Shown piece by piece: positions 12,852-26,250 of a stretch of DNA of 64,000 nt. Each line of letters starts with the position of its first letter. Within the stretch, counting starts at the first letter, position 1. Origin of the DNA: Marisa cornuarietis. Taxonomy: Eukaryota; Mollusca; Gastropoda; Architaenioglossa; Ampullariidae. The DNA is taken from assembly GCA_004794655.1 (NCBI GenBank), contig SMMW01000001.1, positions 13,669,501 to 13,733,500 of the forward strand. Reading direction: 5' to 3'. Both the position numbers and the translations under genes were made by a program. The notes beneath the pieces were generated by a model, which saw nothing but the letters and a program-made list of their open reading frames with translations, ran no database searches and had not been told where the DNA came from.

Positions 12852-13759
12852 CAAAATAACAAAAAGAAGAAGACGGCTAAGACATTTCTTCAGAATATAA
12901 CCAGATACACCATCCAAAATAGTCCTTCATTGTCTGATGGCAAAAAGTGGTCGGCCAAAAGAAACACAGCAAAGATAAGTAAAGAGAGAGAGAGAGAAAA
13001 CTTAATATCCAGAAACTGACCTGGAACGACATAAGTACACTTGCTGTGGACAGATAAAACTGAAGTTCTCTAACGGATGTCTTATATACCACCTAGGTCC
13101 GAAGAGGACTTAGAAAGAGAGAGAAAGAGATTGTACATTGACTTTGTAACGTTCGTAAGACAAAAAAAAGCAATTGAAACGTGTGAGAGTGCCTGTACAT
13201 ACACTTAGTTATTATCTTTTATACATAAACGATCATACGAAAATATCAGCGGTTTGTAAGAAAGAGAAGCAAACACGGCGTCGACTTCTCCATTCGTCAG
13301 AAAGAAGTGAGTTGATTTAGTGTTCTCACGATTCTCATGCTGACGGAGGTGAATCTGTGTTCGTATGTCAACAACAAACCATGCTTGACATTCTGGAAGT
13401 CAAAATAGTCACGAAAACGATGGCACTTCAGATTCATTTCTCAGGGTACATACACGTCCCTCTTATACGTCGCCAGCATGCAAGCTGAGCTACCCAAATT
13501 ACCCGCCAGGTACACAGAGCGTGTAGCCGCTCAACATCCGCGTTCTTTGGCTAGAAACCCTCTGTGTATGGACCTCTATGATGGATCTCATCTCATTTCA
13601 TCCAGAAACAAGCCTCCTTCACTTACACCCATCTGCCAGAAAAAACTGTCTGTTCTTGCAATCGGAGATCGCTTCCTTCGTCTCTAACGGTCTCAGTTTT
13701 GCGTGTGTTTAAATGCCGTTATCACACAACCGCACAACCATTCCATAAAGGGTGCCTGC

Positions 13760-13760
<1 letters not shown>

Positions 13761-13810
<50 letters not shown>
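13761..13810 (+). repeat. GT microsatellite
   Basis: About 25 GT units, lying about 60 bases upstream of the first recognisable codons of the Tx1/L1-like relic. Confidence 0.97.
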
Positions 13811-13811
<1 letters not shown>

Positions 13812-13871
13812 AGGGGGGTGTTGTTTTCTTTGTTGTTTCATCGCTAATAAATGAAAACAATAAAGATTGCA

Positions 13872-15750
13872 AAAGGAGAAAAGAATTCTAAATATTTCTG
13901 CAATTTAGAAAAAGACAATTTAATGTAAACAGTAGAAAAAGAAAATGGAGAAATCCTTTGTGATCATGAACTGATTATAGAAGAATGCGAAGCATATTGC
14001 AGAGAATTATATAAGAGTATGGAATCTAAATTATTAGACTTTGAACCAAACCATCTGGGGAATAGCAGCTTTCACACCCAAACGGAGAACGAGTGAAACG
14101 ATTTAGAAGGTTTAATTACAGAAAAAGAAGCGGGCATAACTCTTAGAGACATGGAAAATGATAAAATCCCAGGAAATGATGGTTTCCCAGCTAAATTCTA
14201 CAAATTCGTTTGGAAAGACAGGAACATTTCTAATAATATTATTGATTGAAAGCTTTAAAATGGGCAGTTTATCTGTCACAGAGAGACGGGGAATTATAAC
14301 ACTTATTCCAATAGGAGACAAACATAAACATCTGTTAAAAAAACGGGGGCCTATTTCTTCATTAAATGTGTCATATAAAATTGCCTTACCACATATTGCT
14401 CAAAGACTAAAGCGGGTCATGAAGTCTATCATTCATGAGGATCAGAGGGGTTTATGCAAGGAAGGTCAAGGGCAGATAATATTAGATTATATACTATACG
14501 ATACTCAAATACAGAAGAAATCAGGACTGTTACTATTTAAGGACTTTGAGAAAGCATTTGACTCTATTCATTCAAAAAGCACTTAGACTTTTTAATTTTG
14601 GACCGGATCTTCTATAGTGGGTAAATGTGTTTTATAAAGAGGCAGAATATTGCCCTCTCAGGAATGGTCGTGTCTCCCGACGATTTCATAAAGAAAGAGG
14701 TTGTAGACAGGGAGATACTTTTTTGCCATACATTTTTCTCATATGTGCAGAAATTCTTGCTGTATGAACAAGAAATAAGACGAATATCAAAGGAACAGTT
14801 GTCGGAAACAAAGCATTCTTAGTAGTCTCAGTTTGCTGATGATATGTTGTTTCTCGATGGCTCTAAAGAATCTTTTGAGGCAACTGTTTTTGAATTAGAA
14901 AAATTTGTTCGAGTGTCAGGTCTAAATATTCTAATAAAACTACGGCAATATGGACTGGCACCAATCGATGCTGTTTGACACGTTATATAACTCACTTAAA
15001 AATCTAGTGGTATCCCGAGACATTTACAGTTCTTGGCATTACTTTTTCTTTAGACCTAGGCGACGTGATAAATATTAACTTTGAAAAGAACTTCACAAAA
15101 ATGCACAAGATTATGAAAGAATGGAAAGCAAAAGATCTCACAGCAAAAGGTAGAAATATTGTATTTAAATCTCTGATGTCCTTATTAACTTATCTATTTA
15201 TTACTTTTCCATGTCCCGGACAATAACAATATTGTTAACAAAATTAACGAGTCAGCCATTGAGTTTATTTTGAAGAAAAAAAAAGCAAAATTAAAAAAGT
15301 CCCTGCAATAAGAAAATAAGGAAGATTTGAACACAAATGCAAGGTGGGAGTGCCTTTTATTATCAAGTCAGCCACAGATTTCCACTTGTCAGCAATTTGG
15401 AGGATACTTTCTGGAAAATGTTACGGAAATAAATGTATTTTGGAAAGATGTATTCACCATTTTTACTTAGGTTTGCAATGGATTAAATTCCTCGTAAACA
15501 AAGATTAGTTACATTCAGAATCCAAAATAAATTTATATTAGATAAGATATTCAGTATATCTGTAATCATGGCGAAATATTATATTTACAGAAGCAGATGT
15601 TTCAATACTCAGCTAAGTATGAACTTATTTGAAATGGAAGTAGAGAAAAGATACTGCACAGAAAAATACTACTATAAAGCAAATTGTAAACCACACCTTT
15701 TCTTGCAGAAGTGAATACCATATCAACAGCTTCTTTTTCTATGTTGAGAA
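13872..15750 (+). pseudogene. Tx1/L1-clade LINE relic, 5'-truncated reverse transcriptase ORF2
   Basis: The relic opens with GEKNSKYFCNLEK (from 13,872), the linker before the reverse transcriptase. It continues with ITEKEAGITLRDM and NDKIPGNDGFPAKFYKFVWK (about 14,118-14,215). Next are GIITLIPIGDK (14,290), IAQRLKRVMKSIIHEDQ and LLLFKDFEKAFDS (about 14,527-14,566). The catalytic box reads FADD at 14,832-14,843 in QFADDMLFLDGSKESF. Further along, FTVLGITFSLDLGDV-like and KGRNIVFKSLMS-like blocks give the post-RT region to about 15,480. Several stops and frameshifts break it, so no protein is made, although the catalytic Asp pair survives. It starts just downstream of a GT array and ends in a purine-rich tract. 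Known biology: such elements integrate by target-primed reverse transcription and are often 5'-truncated. Confidence 0.85.
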
Positions 15751-15806
15751 AAGGGAAAGAAAAAAGGAGAGAAAAAAGGGAAAAGGGGGAAAAAGGAAAG
15801 AAGAAA
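15746..15806 (+). repeat. 61-base polypurine tract
   Basis: Only A and G occur for about 61 bases, in irregular A- and G-run order, at the 3' end of the Tx1/L1-like relic. It could be a degenerated element tail. Such tracts can also adopt triplex structures. Confidence 0.8.
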
Positions 15807-16486
15807 TAAGTGTATTATTGGAAATCTTTGTTATTGAAAATGTCAGCATGTAGTGTATTCTCTGTAATCTCTTCATGTCATGGCTATAATATGATGTCTA
15901 TATAATAATGCCAGATAAGATTAACCTGATCTATTGCTGCATGCATTGATTGCTTAATGATTGTTTTCTTATGCGTTGCCTACAAGCAAATGTAAATAAG
16001 GGGCGGGAGTGAACGTAGAGGTTTGTTTGCGTGCCTCTGAGAGAGAGAGAGAGAGGGGGGGAGAGAGACAAAGGAAACATGTGAGTGTGCAGGAGAAGGA
16101 GAAAAAGTGGGAGAGTGTTATTGTTATAGTTAATTAAATTGTACACTTGTATTTAAGCGATTGTACTGCAATGTGCTCAAATAATGAAAACAAATTGCAA
16201 AAGGATCTCGAAAGATGGGGGAGAAAGAGAGATGAGTAAGATAAAAGAAAGAAGACTTCAAACTTTAAAGGCATATGAAGGGGCTTTGCGAGGAGAGACA
16301 AAGCTCTTACGTAAACGCATTGTCTCCTCTCGTAACCTTTAGACGGTCTAGACATGCAAAGTACTCATTACTCCGAGGAAACCGTTTTACGTGCTAGCTG
16401 TCAATGGAGATCAACATCCTTTCACTCCCTTCCCCCACTCTAGCTGAACAGTGATGATTGGTCATCATAAGCGTCAAGGAGACGAA

Positions 16487-16720
16487 GTAATAATAATAAT
16501 AATAAAAATAAGCGTGTAATTTATGTAGCGCATAATCACGCTCACGAAGGAGCATTCTCTCAGCGCTTGAGACAAGAAGGTGACTTGGATAGAATACAAA
16601 GGGACGGAAGGAGAAACAAGTATGCAAACAAGTACTAAAAGACAAACAGTACACAAAGAGGAATCATGGAACAAGCAGTAAGGATGGAGAGTATCATAAA
16701 TCTGCAGAGGAAGACGAAAA
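16487..16720 (+). repeat. AGCGC-hairpin element, copy 2
   Basis: TAATAATAATAATAATAA is followed by TTTATGTAGCGCATAATCAC, GGAGCATTCTCTCAGCGCTT and then about 150 bases of purine-rich sequence like the body of the 49.9-kb copy. The hairpin core ends near 16,569. The remainder to about 16,720 is assigned by general resemblance. Confidence 0.65.
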
Positions 16721-17454
16721 AGGAACTCGTAGGTAAGAGAACCTCTCTGTTATCTGCCACACGCCACCTGTTTATTAGTTGTGACGTCCCAGGAAGTGCA
16801 TGTGATCTAGATAGAAGACATAGCTAAATGGGTGGATATTTTGCTAATATTTAGCAAGCGCGCTTCCTGCTGCCCCGAGTGCAGCAGTCTGCCGGCACGG
16901 TGGTGACAGGTCCTCGACGTCATCTTGCATCCCAGGTGGCTCCGAACCCGCCCTGAGGTCCCGCCCGCGCCAGAAATGTCAGCAGACATGAAAGGGAATA
17001 GGCTCGTTTCAGGACTCCTTAGCACATATTATACACTAAAGTCCTGGTATTACTGCTCTGACCTTTCACGAACATTAGCGCCCTCTGTCGGATACTTATA
17101 AACACCTCTTAAAATAATGACATTTCTTCAGCCCTTCCCCTCCTCTCTCCCTCCATCTCCCGCGAGACCTGAGATTAAAAGACCGATAGCGCATAGCGAG
17201 TATGTATGTAAGACTTCGCGCACGTGCTTGCTGCTTGAACTGTGACCTCGACAGACGGGTCGGTGAAGTGGGTGTGAGAGAAATTGTGATTCCGCCTGAA
17301 GCAAAATCAGCTTCTGAATGTTCTAGTCGTGACTTCCTGACAGAGCTCGATGAAAACTTCAAAGTCTGGACTTCATACTTAAAGCTGAAGAGCTTACAGC
17401 AGGTGATAGACGGACTGGTAGGAAGATTGTGCTACCAACCAAAGTAGTACCATT

Positions 17455-17506
<52 letters not shown>

Positions 17507-20500
17507 TTTCTCCATTCAGATTGCCAGTCTTGCTAACGACTGTTCGTACACAAGATGACCTAAACCTGCTTAAATCTGAAGCATTCCCGTTCTTCAAAGA
17601 CACGAAGGATCAAGTGTACACAGACACACTATGGCGGATTTCATTATTCCAAAGAGACGACTAGATAGAATGTTCGAACTGGTGGTGGTGGTGATGGTGA
17701 TTGCGACTTCGACGACTTCGGAGAAGGGAGGTAATAAGTGTCACTGACAAGGCAGAGATGAGGACGGGAATTTTTAAGATCCGGAACTTATAAAGTACGA
17801 GAGAAGTGAGAGATAAGAATGGCGCCACACAAGACCAGTTAGAGTTGAAAACTGTCGGACAGGCAACCGACTTCTATCACTGCTAGACCAACAGATTTTA
17901 ACGAAAGTCGGATTAGCTTATCAGCAGAGGTTAAGACAAGCCGGGTATCTTGAGGAAAATGACGTACGACGTGTTAGATAACGACTAAATGCCCACTGAG
18001 ACTCTTCTGTCATAGACCGCACCCTGAAGATAATCTCTGACACACCGTATCATGGCGAGGTGGAAACTGAATGAGTATATATTTTTTTGTTTCAGACACA
18101 TCTCATATTCAGTGAAGTTAAGAGTGGCTTTGTTGAACCTTGCCTGTGTGGTTAAATATTTACATTAAACTATTCAAGGCCTTTTCTACACCAAACGGTA
18201 TTGGGGTTTCATTTCAGAAATGTTTAAAAGTTGCTATGGTTTTTCTTCTGGCAAAAAAAAAAAAAATGGAAATTTTAAAAACAGTTGAGGAAAATTATCA
18301 CTAGGCACCCAAACCAAGTACTAGTGTGTGGATAAGATTGGAGACAAATATATTTCTGCTGTCAAAAAGTTATTTCAAGAAAGTAAGGAGTAGTTTGACA
18401 AGAAAGTAATTAAATATTAAACACAATAGAAGCAGGACATTACGGCTGGAAAAGTGCTCAAACATCTTGCGCAATACCAACGTAGATGCAAACCTATACA
18501 ACACAGTATCTGCGCCCAAAAACGTATTTGAATGTTCACATACACTCTCAGTGTCTTGTACACGTGTGTCCACATATACACCCAGTGTTTTGCGCAGAAA
18601 CAGTCTTAGATACAAAATTCACAATCCCACACTGGCACACAAACACATGAAGAAAGAGCACGAACAAAAGGGGTGGAAAGGACAATGACACACACACACA
18701 CACACGGACGCACGCACGCACGCACCCACGCGTCCTTACATACATACGCCCAATCAAACACACGAATGCACAAAATAAATAACAAATAACTACACAAACA
18801 CAGACAAACAAATGTTAGACCGAGCTGCACTGTTATTCACAACGGGAATTCGGACGTAATTCCTCCTCTCTAGGCTCCCATGGTGGACGCCAACAAGCTG
18901 AGCATGACCTCCCGACCCTCCAGCCATAGATACGGCCCAGCCTGACGACTCTATTTATCCATACACATTTGTAATCCGCTTTAACTCCCGCCTCCGCCTC
19001 CTCGTGGACAGGGCTTTATCTGGACGGTGTTCATTACTCTAGTAACTGTCGCACGCTGCGGGCACTGGCCTCCCGGCTGCACCGAAAGGGTGAGGTCTAC
19101 AGTAGGGTAGACACCTACCCGTATCGCCTGACCGTATGATGGCGTTCACGCGCTGAGCTGATCACGTATTATACACTTCACGCCCCGCCGTTGACAAGTT
19201 GACGTAGGATGACAATGGGCGAGCTGGAGGCTCAGACGTTACAAGCGGCACGCCGGCTCTCCACCTGTGTGGAGATAGGGGACATAACAGTGAGATACGG
19301 GACATGACCAGGGTTGTCTAGAAACCGGAAGCGTGTAGAGGCTACGGTGATGGAGGGCGACATTATGATCAGTCGTTTCTATCGTAAATATAGCAGACAT
19401 GATAGGACGGACTGGTCGCTCACCACCGTTTAATGGAGACCGAAGTGGCGAGATTTGTCAGCAGCTGGCTGTATTGAGAGGTTCCTCCCGACGACCAATA
19501 CCGTGTACTAACAGACCAGCCTAACCATGTATGTGTATGAATGTATCGTAAGAATGCGTCTTAATAAGCAAAGTTAATTACACGTCCCACGCAAACTTTT
19601 ACTAGCCCAAATTCTGAATCACGATAAGATTCATTATAGAAGTTATACAAAGTGGTGTATAAACCACATCACGATAATTTAACAGTTCAAAATTACAACT
19701 GCTTCAACATTAAAACAGCTTATTGAATTTCGTTTGACTAAAGCCGACAGCAGAAAATAAAAGCAAGTGATGTTTTAGACGGGAATATAGAAGATACTAA
19801 CTATTCAAACGACTTAGAAATTGTGTTAGTCATAGAGATGGGAATTGTTGGAGTGGGGGTGGAACAGAAAGATGATAGGATGATGATTACAATGACTACA
19901 CCGATTATGTTAAATCCCCGTTTATTATCAACAAGTAAATGAAACATATACATGCATGTTGAATTTCTATGTTGCTCAAATACGTAAGGATAACAACTGG
20001 AAAAAGAAATGGACGACTGCGGCGAGAATGAGGACGAAAATGTAGAGGAGGGAACTAATGATGAAGAGCAAGAATGAACACGACGCCCTTTCAGACGTTG
20101 TCTCCCCCACCTTGTTGTCACGAGTGCACCGAACCTGAGGAGAACAAAAGAAGCCTGAGATACGTCACGACCGCCGTTCGTTCACGAACCTCTCCAAGAC
20201 TGGAGGCAATCCCCCGCCTTTAAATCGTCTTCGTGTCAAGTGTTGCTAGGATAGCTCGGATAATCCACACCGCTCCGCGCACACTTGGTCTCTTCTTTAA
20301 CTCATGTATCAAACGGACACCATCGTTTGGCATGCTAACCGGAAAAGTCATCCCTTAGATACTCAGACACTCTCCACACATTAACCGCCTTATTAAAAGC
20401 TCGCTTTGTTAGAACCCACGAAGAGCTCCCACACATGGCGTAATAAATGATGTTTACTGATACGCTGCCCCGCCACTGCGAGCGTGAAAAGGAGGCCAGA

Positions 20501-21679
20501 TACGGGAGGAATTTTCACCAGGTGATATTGTCGGCTGATTATTATCCCACCCGTCGCTTTCGCTCCCATGAGATATCGCTCAATCACCATAGACATTTGA
20601 ACCATGCTACTGGGGGGCGGGGGGAGATACCCAACCATAGAGGAAAGCCTCAAATAGCAAGAATGACAATCGTGATGAAGAATAAAATACGAAATTCTTA
20701 AAGTGAATATTTTGTGAAGACATCTGCAAAAGCTTTGTGGGACATATTCAACATCCGTCTTATTTTTTTATAACGTGGCGTTTGTCATTAACCTCTTCTT
20801 TTATTTATTTTGCTTCAACATCAGGATCTTATGCAGGCACGCCTACATACTTAGCCATGCACGTGCGCCAGCATGAACTCTCCTGCACACGCGTATTCAA
20901 AAGTGATGCTCCAGTACCCTCCCGAACCCGACCCCTTGTCCTCGGCCCCCTTCTCTACGAGAGCCCCCAGCATAAAATGTTACTGCAAAACGTAATTTCC
21001 CATAATTTGTTGACCAGACAGGAAATACCCCAGACAATAGCCGGAGATAGTGAACTCCGGACAACAAGAAGTAAAGACCAGAGAAAAAGAAAGCCATTAT
21101 AGCCGGAATCATCAACAAAATATGATGCATTACGTAAAACAAAAAAACTCCTCTGTATTTCGTCGGAAGAATGGATTAATTTTCCTACAACACGATCAAT
21201 GTGAATTTTATGCCCAGCGTTTTCATATCCGTTTTTGAGTTTCATGCGACGTTTCCATTATTCCATTCGATCGTCAGCGACTTGCCCTATTCATCACCGA
21301 TGATGATTAGAGGTGAAGAAAATACTGACGGGTTGATTATTTAAAACAAGGAGTGATCACCAACAGGCACTGCTGAAACCCATCTGATTATGCGTTTTGA
21401 TACGAAGAGAGAATCTGATGTGACATGAAAATGGACGAAGCCGTCTTGTAATTTAGCATTGATCCCCAGCGAGCAACATCTGCTGCGCTTTCTGCCAGAG
21501 GAAGGGTTGGGGCGGGGGTAAAGCGAATTCTCGGCTGTTGTTTTTTTTTTTTTAATTTTTTTCAAGGGTTTCACGAACTTCACGACTATATACAGGCATA
21601 AAGTAATAAATAGAAGGTGGGAGGATGGGATTCTGTGGGTGTGTGCTGCTGTGTGAACGCACATGGGTTCACTCAAACG

Positions 21680-21680
<1 letters not shown>
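16721..21680. other. Non-coding stretch without recognised genes
   Basis: It holds the TTTC array, short CA/CACG runs at 18,690-18,726 and several moderately GC-rich patches (16,860-16,990, 18,870-19,500, 20,090-20,290). The patches look low in repeats but show no coding pattern I can name. A G-run GGGGGGCGGGGGGAG lies near 20,611. Confidence 0.4.
17453..17506 (+). repeat. TTTC microsatellite
   Basis: About 13 TTTC units, an all-pyrimidine tract on the plus strand. Confidence 0.97.
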
Positions 21681-21723
<43 letters not shown>

Positions 21724-21872
21724 CGTGTGAGAGAGAGTGTTCATGTATTCGAGTATCGCCATTGATAATTGAAGAAAAAAGCACACAAACACCTTACATT
21801 CTTGAACGGAAATCGAAACCGTTACTGTCAGTGAAGTCAGTCATCAAACGAGGAGAGAAACAAAGAACTTAT
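21681..21872 (+). repeat. Dispersed repeat, copy B
   Basis: A GT array (21,681-21,720) is followed by GTATTCGAGTATCGCC, TTACTGTCAGTGAAGTCAGT and CAAAGAACTTAT, the same order and orientation as copy A at 618-822. A three-base gap and scattered substitutions separate them. The position of the GT array in both copies shows it belongs to the repeat unit. Confidence 0.75.
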
Positions 21873-22414
21873 GACAAGGGCAGGTCACTGCACCGGGTAA
21901 TTTCGTTCAACATATTAAAGGAACACCTCGGAATATCACAATACAAAGCTAGAAATTGTCACATTAAAGAAATCAATTGCAATTTTCTAAACGCAGCAAT
22001 AACATTTAAAAAATTGAACGTGTCTTAGAAGGAAATGATAATAAGTGAGCAATTTCGTTTGATAAAAGACAATATTTTGTAGTCTTTAAGACCATTGACT
22101 TCCAAGTGTGCTCGATAAATAATCGATAACAAAATCTTACGTGCTTATGGAGACAGAGTTAAGTGTCGTGAATTAAAGAAAATGTACTGAAATGTTTGCT
22201 TTGTTGGATTCGATTATCTTTGCTTTTGATGTCAAAGACGACGATAGCCCAAAAATGACGCCGAGTCTTCTCTTGTACCGTTTATCATCGCCGTCGTTAG
22301 ATTCTGGTTGTTCCCTCTGGAACCTTGAGATTTCATGGAGTGCATGACTTCTAAGACATTACCTTGCCATATTGACCATGAAGTCTACGTTAGCTTTGAT
22401 GATGTCTTCTCGTG

Positions 22415-22415
<1 letters not shown>

Positions 22416-22483
<68 letters not shown>
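22416..22483 (+). repeat. GT microsatellite
   Basis: About 34 GT units. With the CACG array at 22.8 kb it produces an artefactual long open frame across 22.3-23.2 kb. Confidence 0.97.
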
Positions 22484-22484
<1 letters not shown>

Positions 22485-22804
22485 CCTATAACCTGTTTTC
22501 GATCGTTCTGTTCACCAAGTCATTTCCACCTGAAGACCCACTGTCTGTGCAGCCTGTTCGTCTCGGCCATCGTGTCCAAGGTATTTCGCTTAGTGGATTA
22601 CTTGTCTCTATTGCTCTGCAACAGTAACTTTTTAGGGTTGGTTGCGTTGGCAGGAAAGTGCCTCCCTCTAAAGGTGATGGAGGGAGGTGACCATTGTTGT
22701 TGTTCATTATACGCCATGTGTTGCTTTTGTTCTATGACTGTAGTACCGTACAGGACTCGTTTCCTTGTTGCCTCCCTTCCCCACCCTTCTTTTCTTCTTT
22801 CCCT

Positions 22805-22822
22805 CGCACGCACGCAGACACA

Positions 22823-22870
<48 letters not shown>

Positions 22871-22874
22871 CACA
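22805..22874 (+). repeat. GCAC/CA microsatellite
   Basis: Tandem GCAC units pass into a CA array. Confidence 0.95.
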
Positions 22875-25295
22875 CCTTCCTTCATTCATTCATTCTCACT
22901 ACATTATAGTGAGGGTAGTAATAAGGGGTGGGGACTCTTTCCGAGCACATTGTGGCTGAAGATAATGAAAGCACTACGTCATGTCTACTTCAGCACTCAC
23001 GGTTCCGTCTTCTTTACATTTCAAGACAAGGAATTGGTACTGATTTCCAAAAGCAACAACCGTACTCTGGTTGATGTTACATTCCGATTCCCAAGTCACC
23101 ACAAATGCATTTGTTTTCATATTTCAAATTGCCGGTGTACTTCTAGTAAAATTCATTAAAATTGCACGTTAAGCGCACCAACTTTTTTTTAAAATTCTAC
23201 CCGATTGGGAAGACTGTCAGTTAAAGCATCGTATTGTTAAATATGCAAAAGTCACTGACTTGCAGAATATAAAGAGAACACTGGCTTTCTCAACCAATCG
23301 TCTCAGTAAGCTGACTGATATAACCAATCTCTGTTATACTCCATCAGCGTTGGTATAGTTCTCAACACTTACACAGTTTGATATTCTGAGTTTGCAAGAA
23401 GGTGCTTTGTGTTTGATGTGTTTTAGTCGATCATGCTTAGAAAGTGTCCATAAAAACTTTATTTTTAAAGAATATACGCTATAAATTAACACCTTATTAC
23501 TGTTTTAACGTATACATTATCATGCCTTTTTACAAAGTCAAAACAGTTCATATGGGGACAGTATGTACATTTGGAACTCTTGAAACCTGCGAACAAAATG
23601 TAATGGACGTGTTTACTATGTTTACTAATGACGCTTTTAAAGTACTTTCAAATTGGTAAATTCTCTTTCGAGGAAGTACAGACTGTCATATCTCCGACCG
23701 ACTTAAAAAATACAAAGCTCATCAGAAAACAGATCATTATTATGGCCCACACATAATTCTTCCCTGGTGGCTCTCGTTTCGCGAGACTGTGTACAAGAAC
23801 GCAACAGCAAACAGGTTAAAATCATGGCCTCGGACCAGCTTTTCATGCACGACCGAAGACTCCGACTTTTTGATTTGTTGCCGGAGCCAAGTTACAGGCG
23901 AAATACACGCGCAAAAGCACACCCATTTTCTTTCGCTCACGCGATCCCAATTAATTAAAAGTGAGAAACACGGCAGGAGTGAGGAGTATCGAATGTGCTT
24001 TCGTTTAAGAACAAGATAACCACATGGGGTCTTTAAGACAGCGGTGTCTAAAGGACGCGGGTTAGGAAAAGATTATTGACGCATCAGAAACAAATTATTT
24101 TTTCACGTCCAATCTCTCGGGTACCTGGCGTGTTTACTCAATGTCAGACCGTCTCTATTATCCCGGCAGCCCTTTTGGAGTTTATTTGCGCAGCGGAGAG
24201 CGCGTGGCGACTGTTTTATTTCGCAGACATGTTCCGGAGTAACTTTTTCAACAACCCACGGCTTACGTTTCTTCGTTTCCGTTCGCAGCCATCTTGGCAA
24301 AGGAAAAAGTTACTACGGACGGTAGGTTGTGCGAGAATGGCTCCCTGGCCTACGACTCGAACTGCTCCGCAGCGCTTTCCTCTCGACCGGCCTCCTATAT
24401 CTTCATGGCAGGTGTGCGGCAAAGGGTGCCACTTAAGACAAACCTGAGATCGTCTGCTGCTAAATCCTCGCAAACTGGGGGAAGATTTGGGCGAGGAGGC
24501 GGCGGCGAACTGCTGAGGAGGGCTGGGAAGCAAGGAGCTCGCAGGATGCTAACGGCATGCATGTCGGGAAGCCAGCATCCACTTGATCTCTGCGAGAGAT
24601 GGCTGATTGTTTGGGGGTGAGGCGAGGAAAAAACAATAAATGTTTCTGCTGAAGAATTTGACGAAATTGTTCCCGAAAGTCAGTGCTGGTCGGATGTTAT
24701 GGCGGATCCAAATTGTGAGAGGAAGGGGACTAAAAGGTGCTGTTGAATGAAAGGAGGATGTGAAAGAATGGGTTACGTGGTGGCTGCAAGCAGAATTTCA
24801 TGAAAGAAACGCCGTATTGAGTCAAAGTAGACAAATATTATTATTGAGACTCCACATTGTATTTGTATACGTACCCATTTTTATTCTACTGGAATGTTTG
24901 ATTCGACCGGTTGCTGCTTGTTTATATTGTGTTCTTGAGATGTCTTTCATAAAACTCCCCCCACCAAAAAAAAAAAAAAAAAAAAAACCAGCTTCATTTA
25001 CTTGTGAGCATTGCCAAAACCAAGGGTTGAAAGCTAAGCTTTCCTTCTCCAGATGCTGTTTCTTGTCTCGATAATATAATCCCCTTAGACCGCTTGGGAA
25101 TTTCAGACTAGTCGTTATGATTACCATACCTATGTATGTTAATGATTGACATAATTAGCGTCTAGAAATCGTGGTCCAAATGTGGTCATTTCTTTTTTAA
25201 AAGATTATACAGACTTGGTGGAAAAAGTTTGTTTTCTATTAAAGTCTTTTTTTTTTACCAGATTTTCAGAAATGCCAATCAGTTTGTCCATTCAT

Positions 25296-25297
<2 letters not shown>

Positions 25298-25358
<61 letters not shown>
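25298..25358 (+). repeat. GT microsatellite
   Basis: About 30 GT units. Confidence 0.97.
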
Positions 25359-25360
<2 letters not shown>

Positions 25361-26220
25361 CAAGAGAGATGAGTGAAAGACAGAAGAGAACGTGTTTAGA
25401 CCATGTCGGTGAGTGCAGCATCACCAAAGTACTTTATCAATTAGGACCGCCGAGTGGTTCTACTAACTGATCGCAAACCAGCCAGCTATTTGAAAGACAG
25501 GAAGATGAGAAGGAAAAATAATAATGACATAGCCCTTGGTAACTTAATGTTTTACCTGTCTATAACTTTTTCTGCTCGTCTATATATTTATTTTTATGTT
25601 TCTGTCAAATAAGATAGCATTGCGCTGTCATCATCTTGTGATGAGCACCTGAACTTTGAATTGCTCGGTATTTGTAATATTCCTTTAAGACATCGATCTC
25701 TAGCACGGAATCCAAAAGAGCCCATGACATTAGACATTTGTGGCGTTTCACAGAAATCATACATTCGTGATTTTCTCAGTGTTCACTCAATGCACGGCGA
25801 GACCTTCCAGGTGATGGCATATCGACTAAATATCTTTGGAGAATCGTATTTCGCACCTTTTTTACGCTTTTAAATGGAAAGAAAACAGTTTGACAATGAT
25901 TCTGTACGGGTCTAAAGTGTGCAGTTCCGTCCCCTGCGCTCGACGAAAGAGCTTTTGAGTGCGCACGTTGATCTTGTTAGTTGCTGTGACAGAGAAGCAC
26001 GTTTCTGTACATCTGATAGAAGCTGGCCAGCAACTTGGTGTATAATATACTCTTTCCTTTCGTTTGTGGTCACTGATAGATCATTCAAGCAGATAAACAT
26101 ACCAGACTACTACTCTGAAAACGAGCATACACGCGTGAAAACAACCGTCCGTATTCGACCATCAGTATTTACATCCTGTTTACAGACTACGTTACCTACA
26201 AAGGTGTTCACGAATAGAGT

Positions 26221-26250
26221 TATAAAAGGCATTGGAATATGTAGTCAGAC
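26221..26250 (+). promoter_or_regulatory. Candidate TATA-box core promoter
   Basis: TATAAAAGG at 26,221-26,229 is followed 26 bases later by GTCAGAC, an initiator-like sequence with its A at 26,247. The spacing is right for an RNA polymerase II core promoter. In AT-rich DNA such pairs also occur by chance, and no downstream exon was recognised. Confidence 0.2.

Larger units (their letters stand above)
8640..13750. other. Non-coding stretch without recognised genes
   Basis: AT-rich. AGA repeats lie at 8,697-8,722 and a CAAAAA-type array near 9,236-9,272. CA and GT microsatellites are listed separately. Short ACT, CAA and CAG runs occur at 11,080, 11,865 and 11,998. Frames around 10.5-11.1 kb and 12.1-12.9 kb overlap the microsatellites and carry no recognisable domain. 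Confidence 0.45.

Noticed and set aside
21341..21784. 147-codon minus-strand open frame
   Set aside because: Runs through the CA array and a poly(T) tract, with no protein-like pattern.
22805..22874. CRISPR-like regular repeats
   Set aside because: Simple microsatellite without spacers, in a eukaryotic context.
22335..23159. 274-codon plus-strand open frame
   Set aside because: It is created by the GT array (Val-Cys repeats) and the CACG array (His/Thr/Arg repeats), and the remainder has no domain.
25437..25480. GGACCGCCGAGTGGTTCTAC as a possible SINE or tRNA head
   Set aside because: The A-box resemblance is fair, but there is no B box or shared central block downstream.
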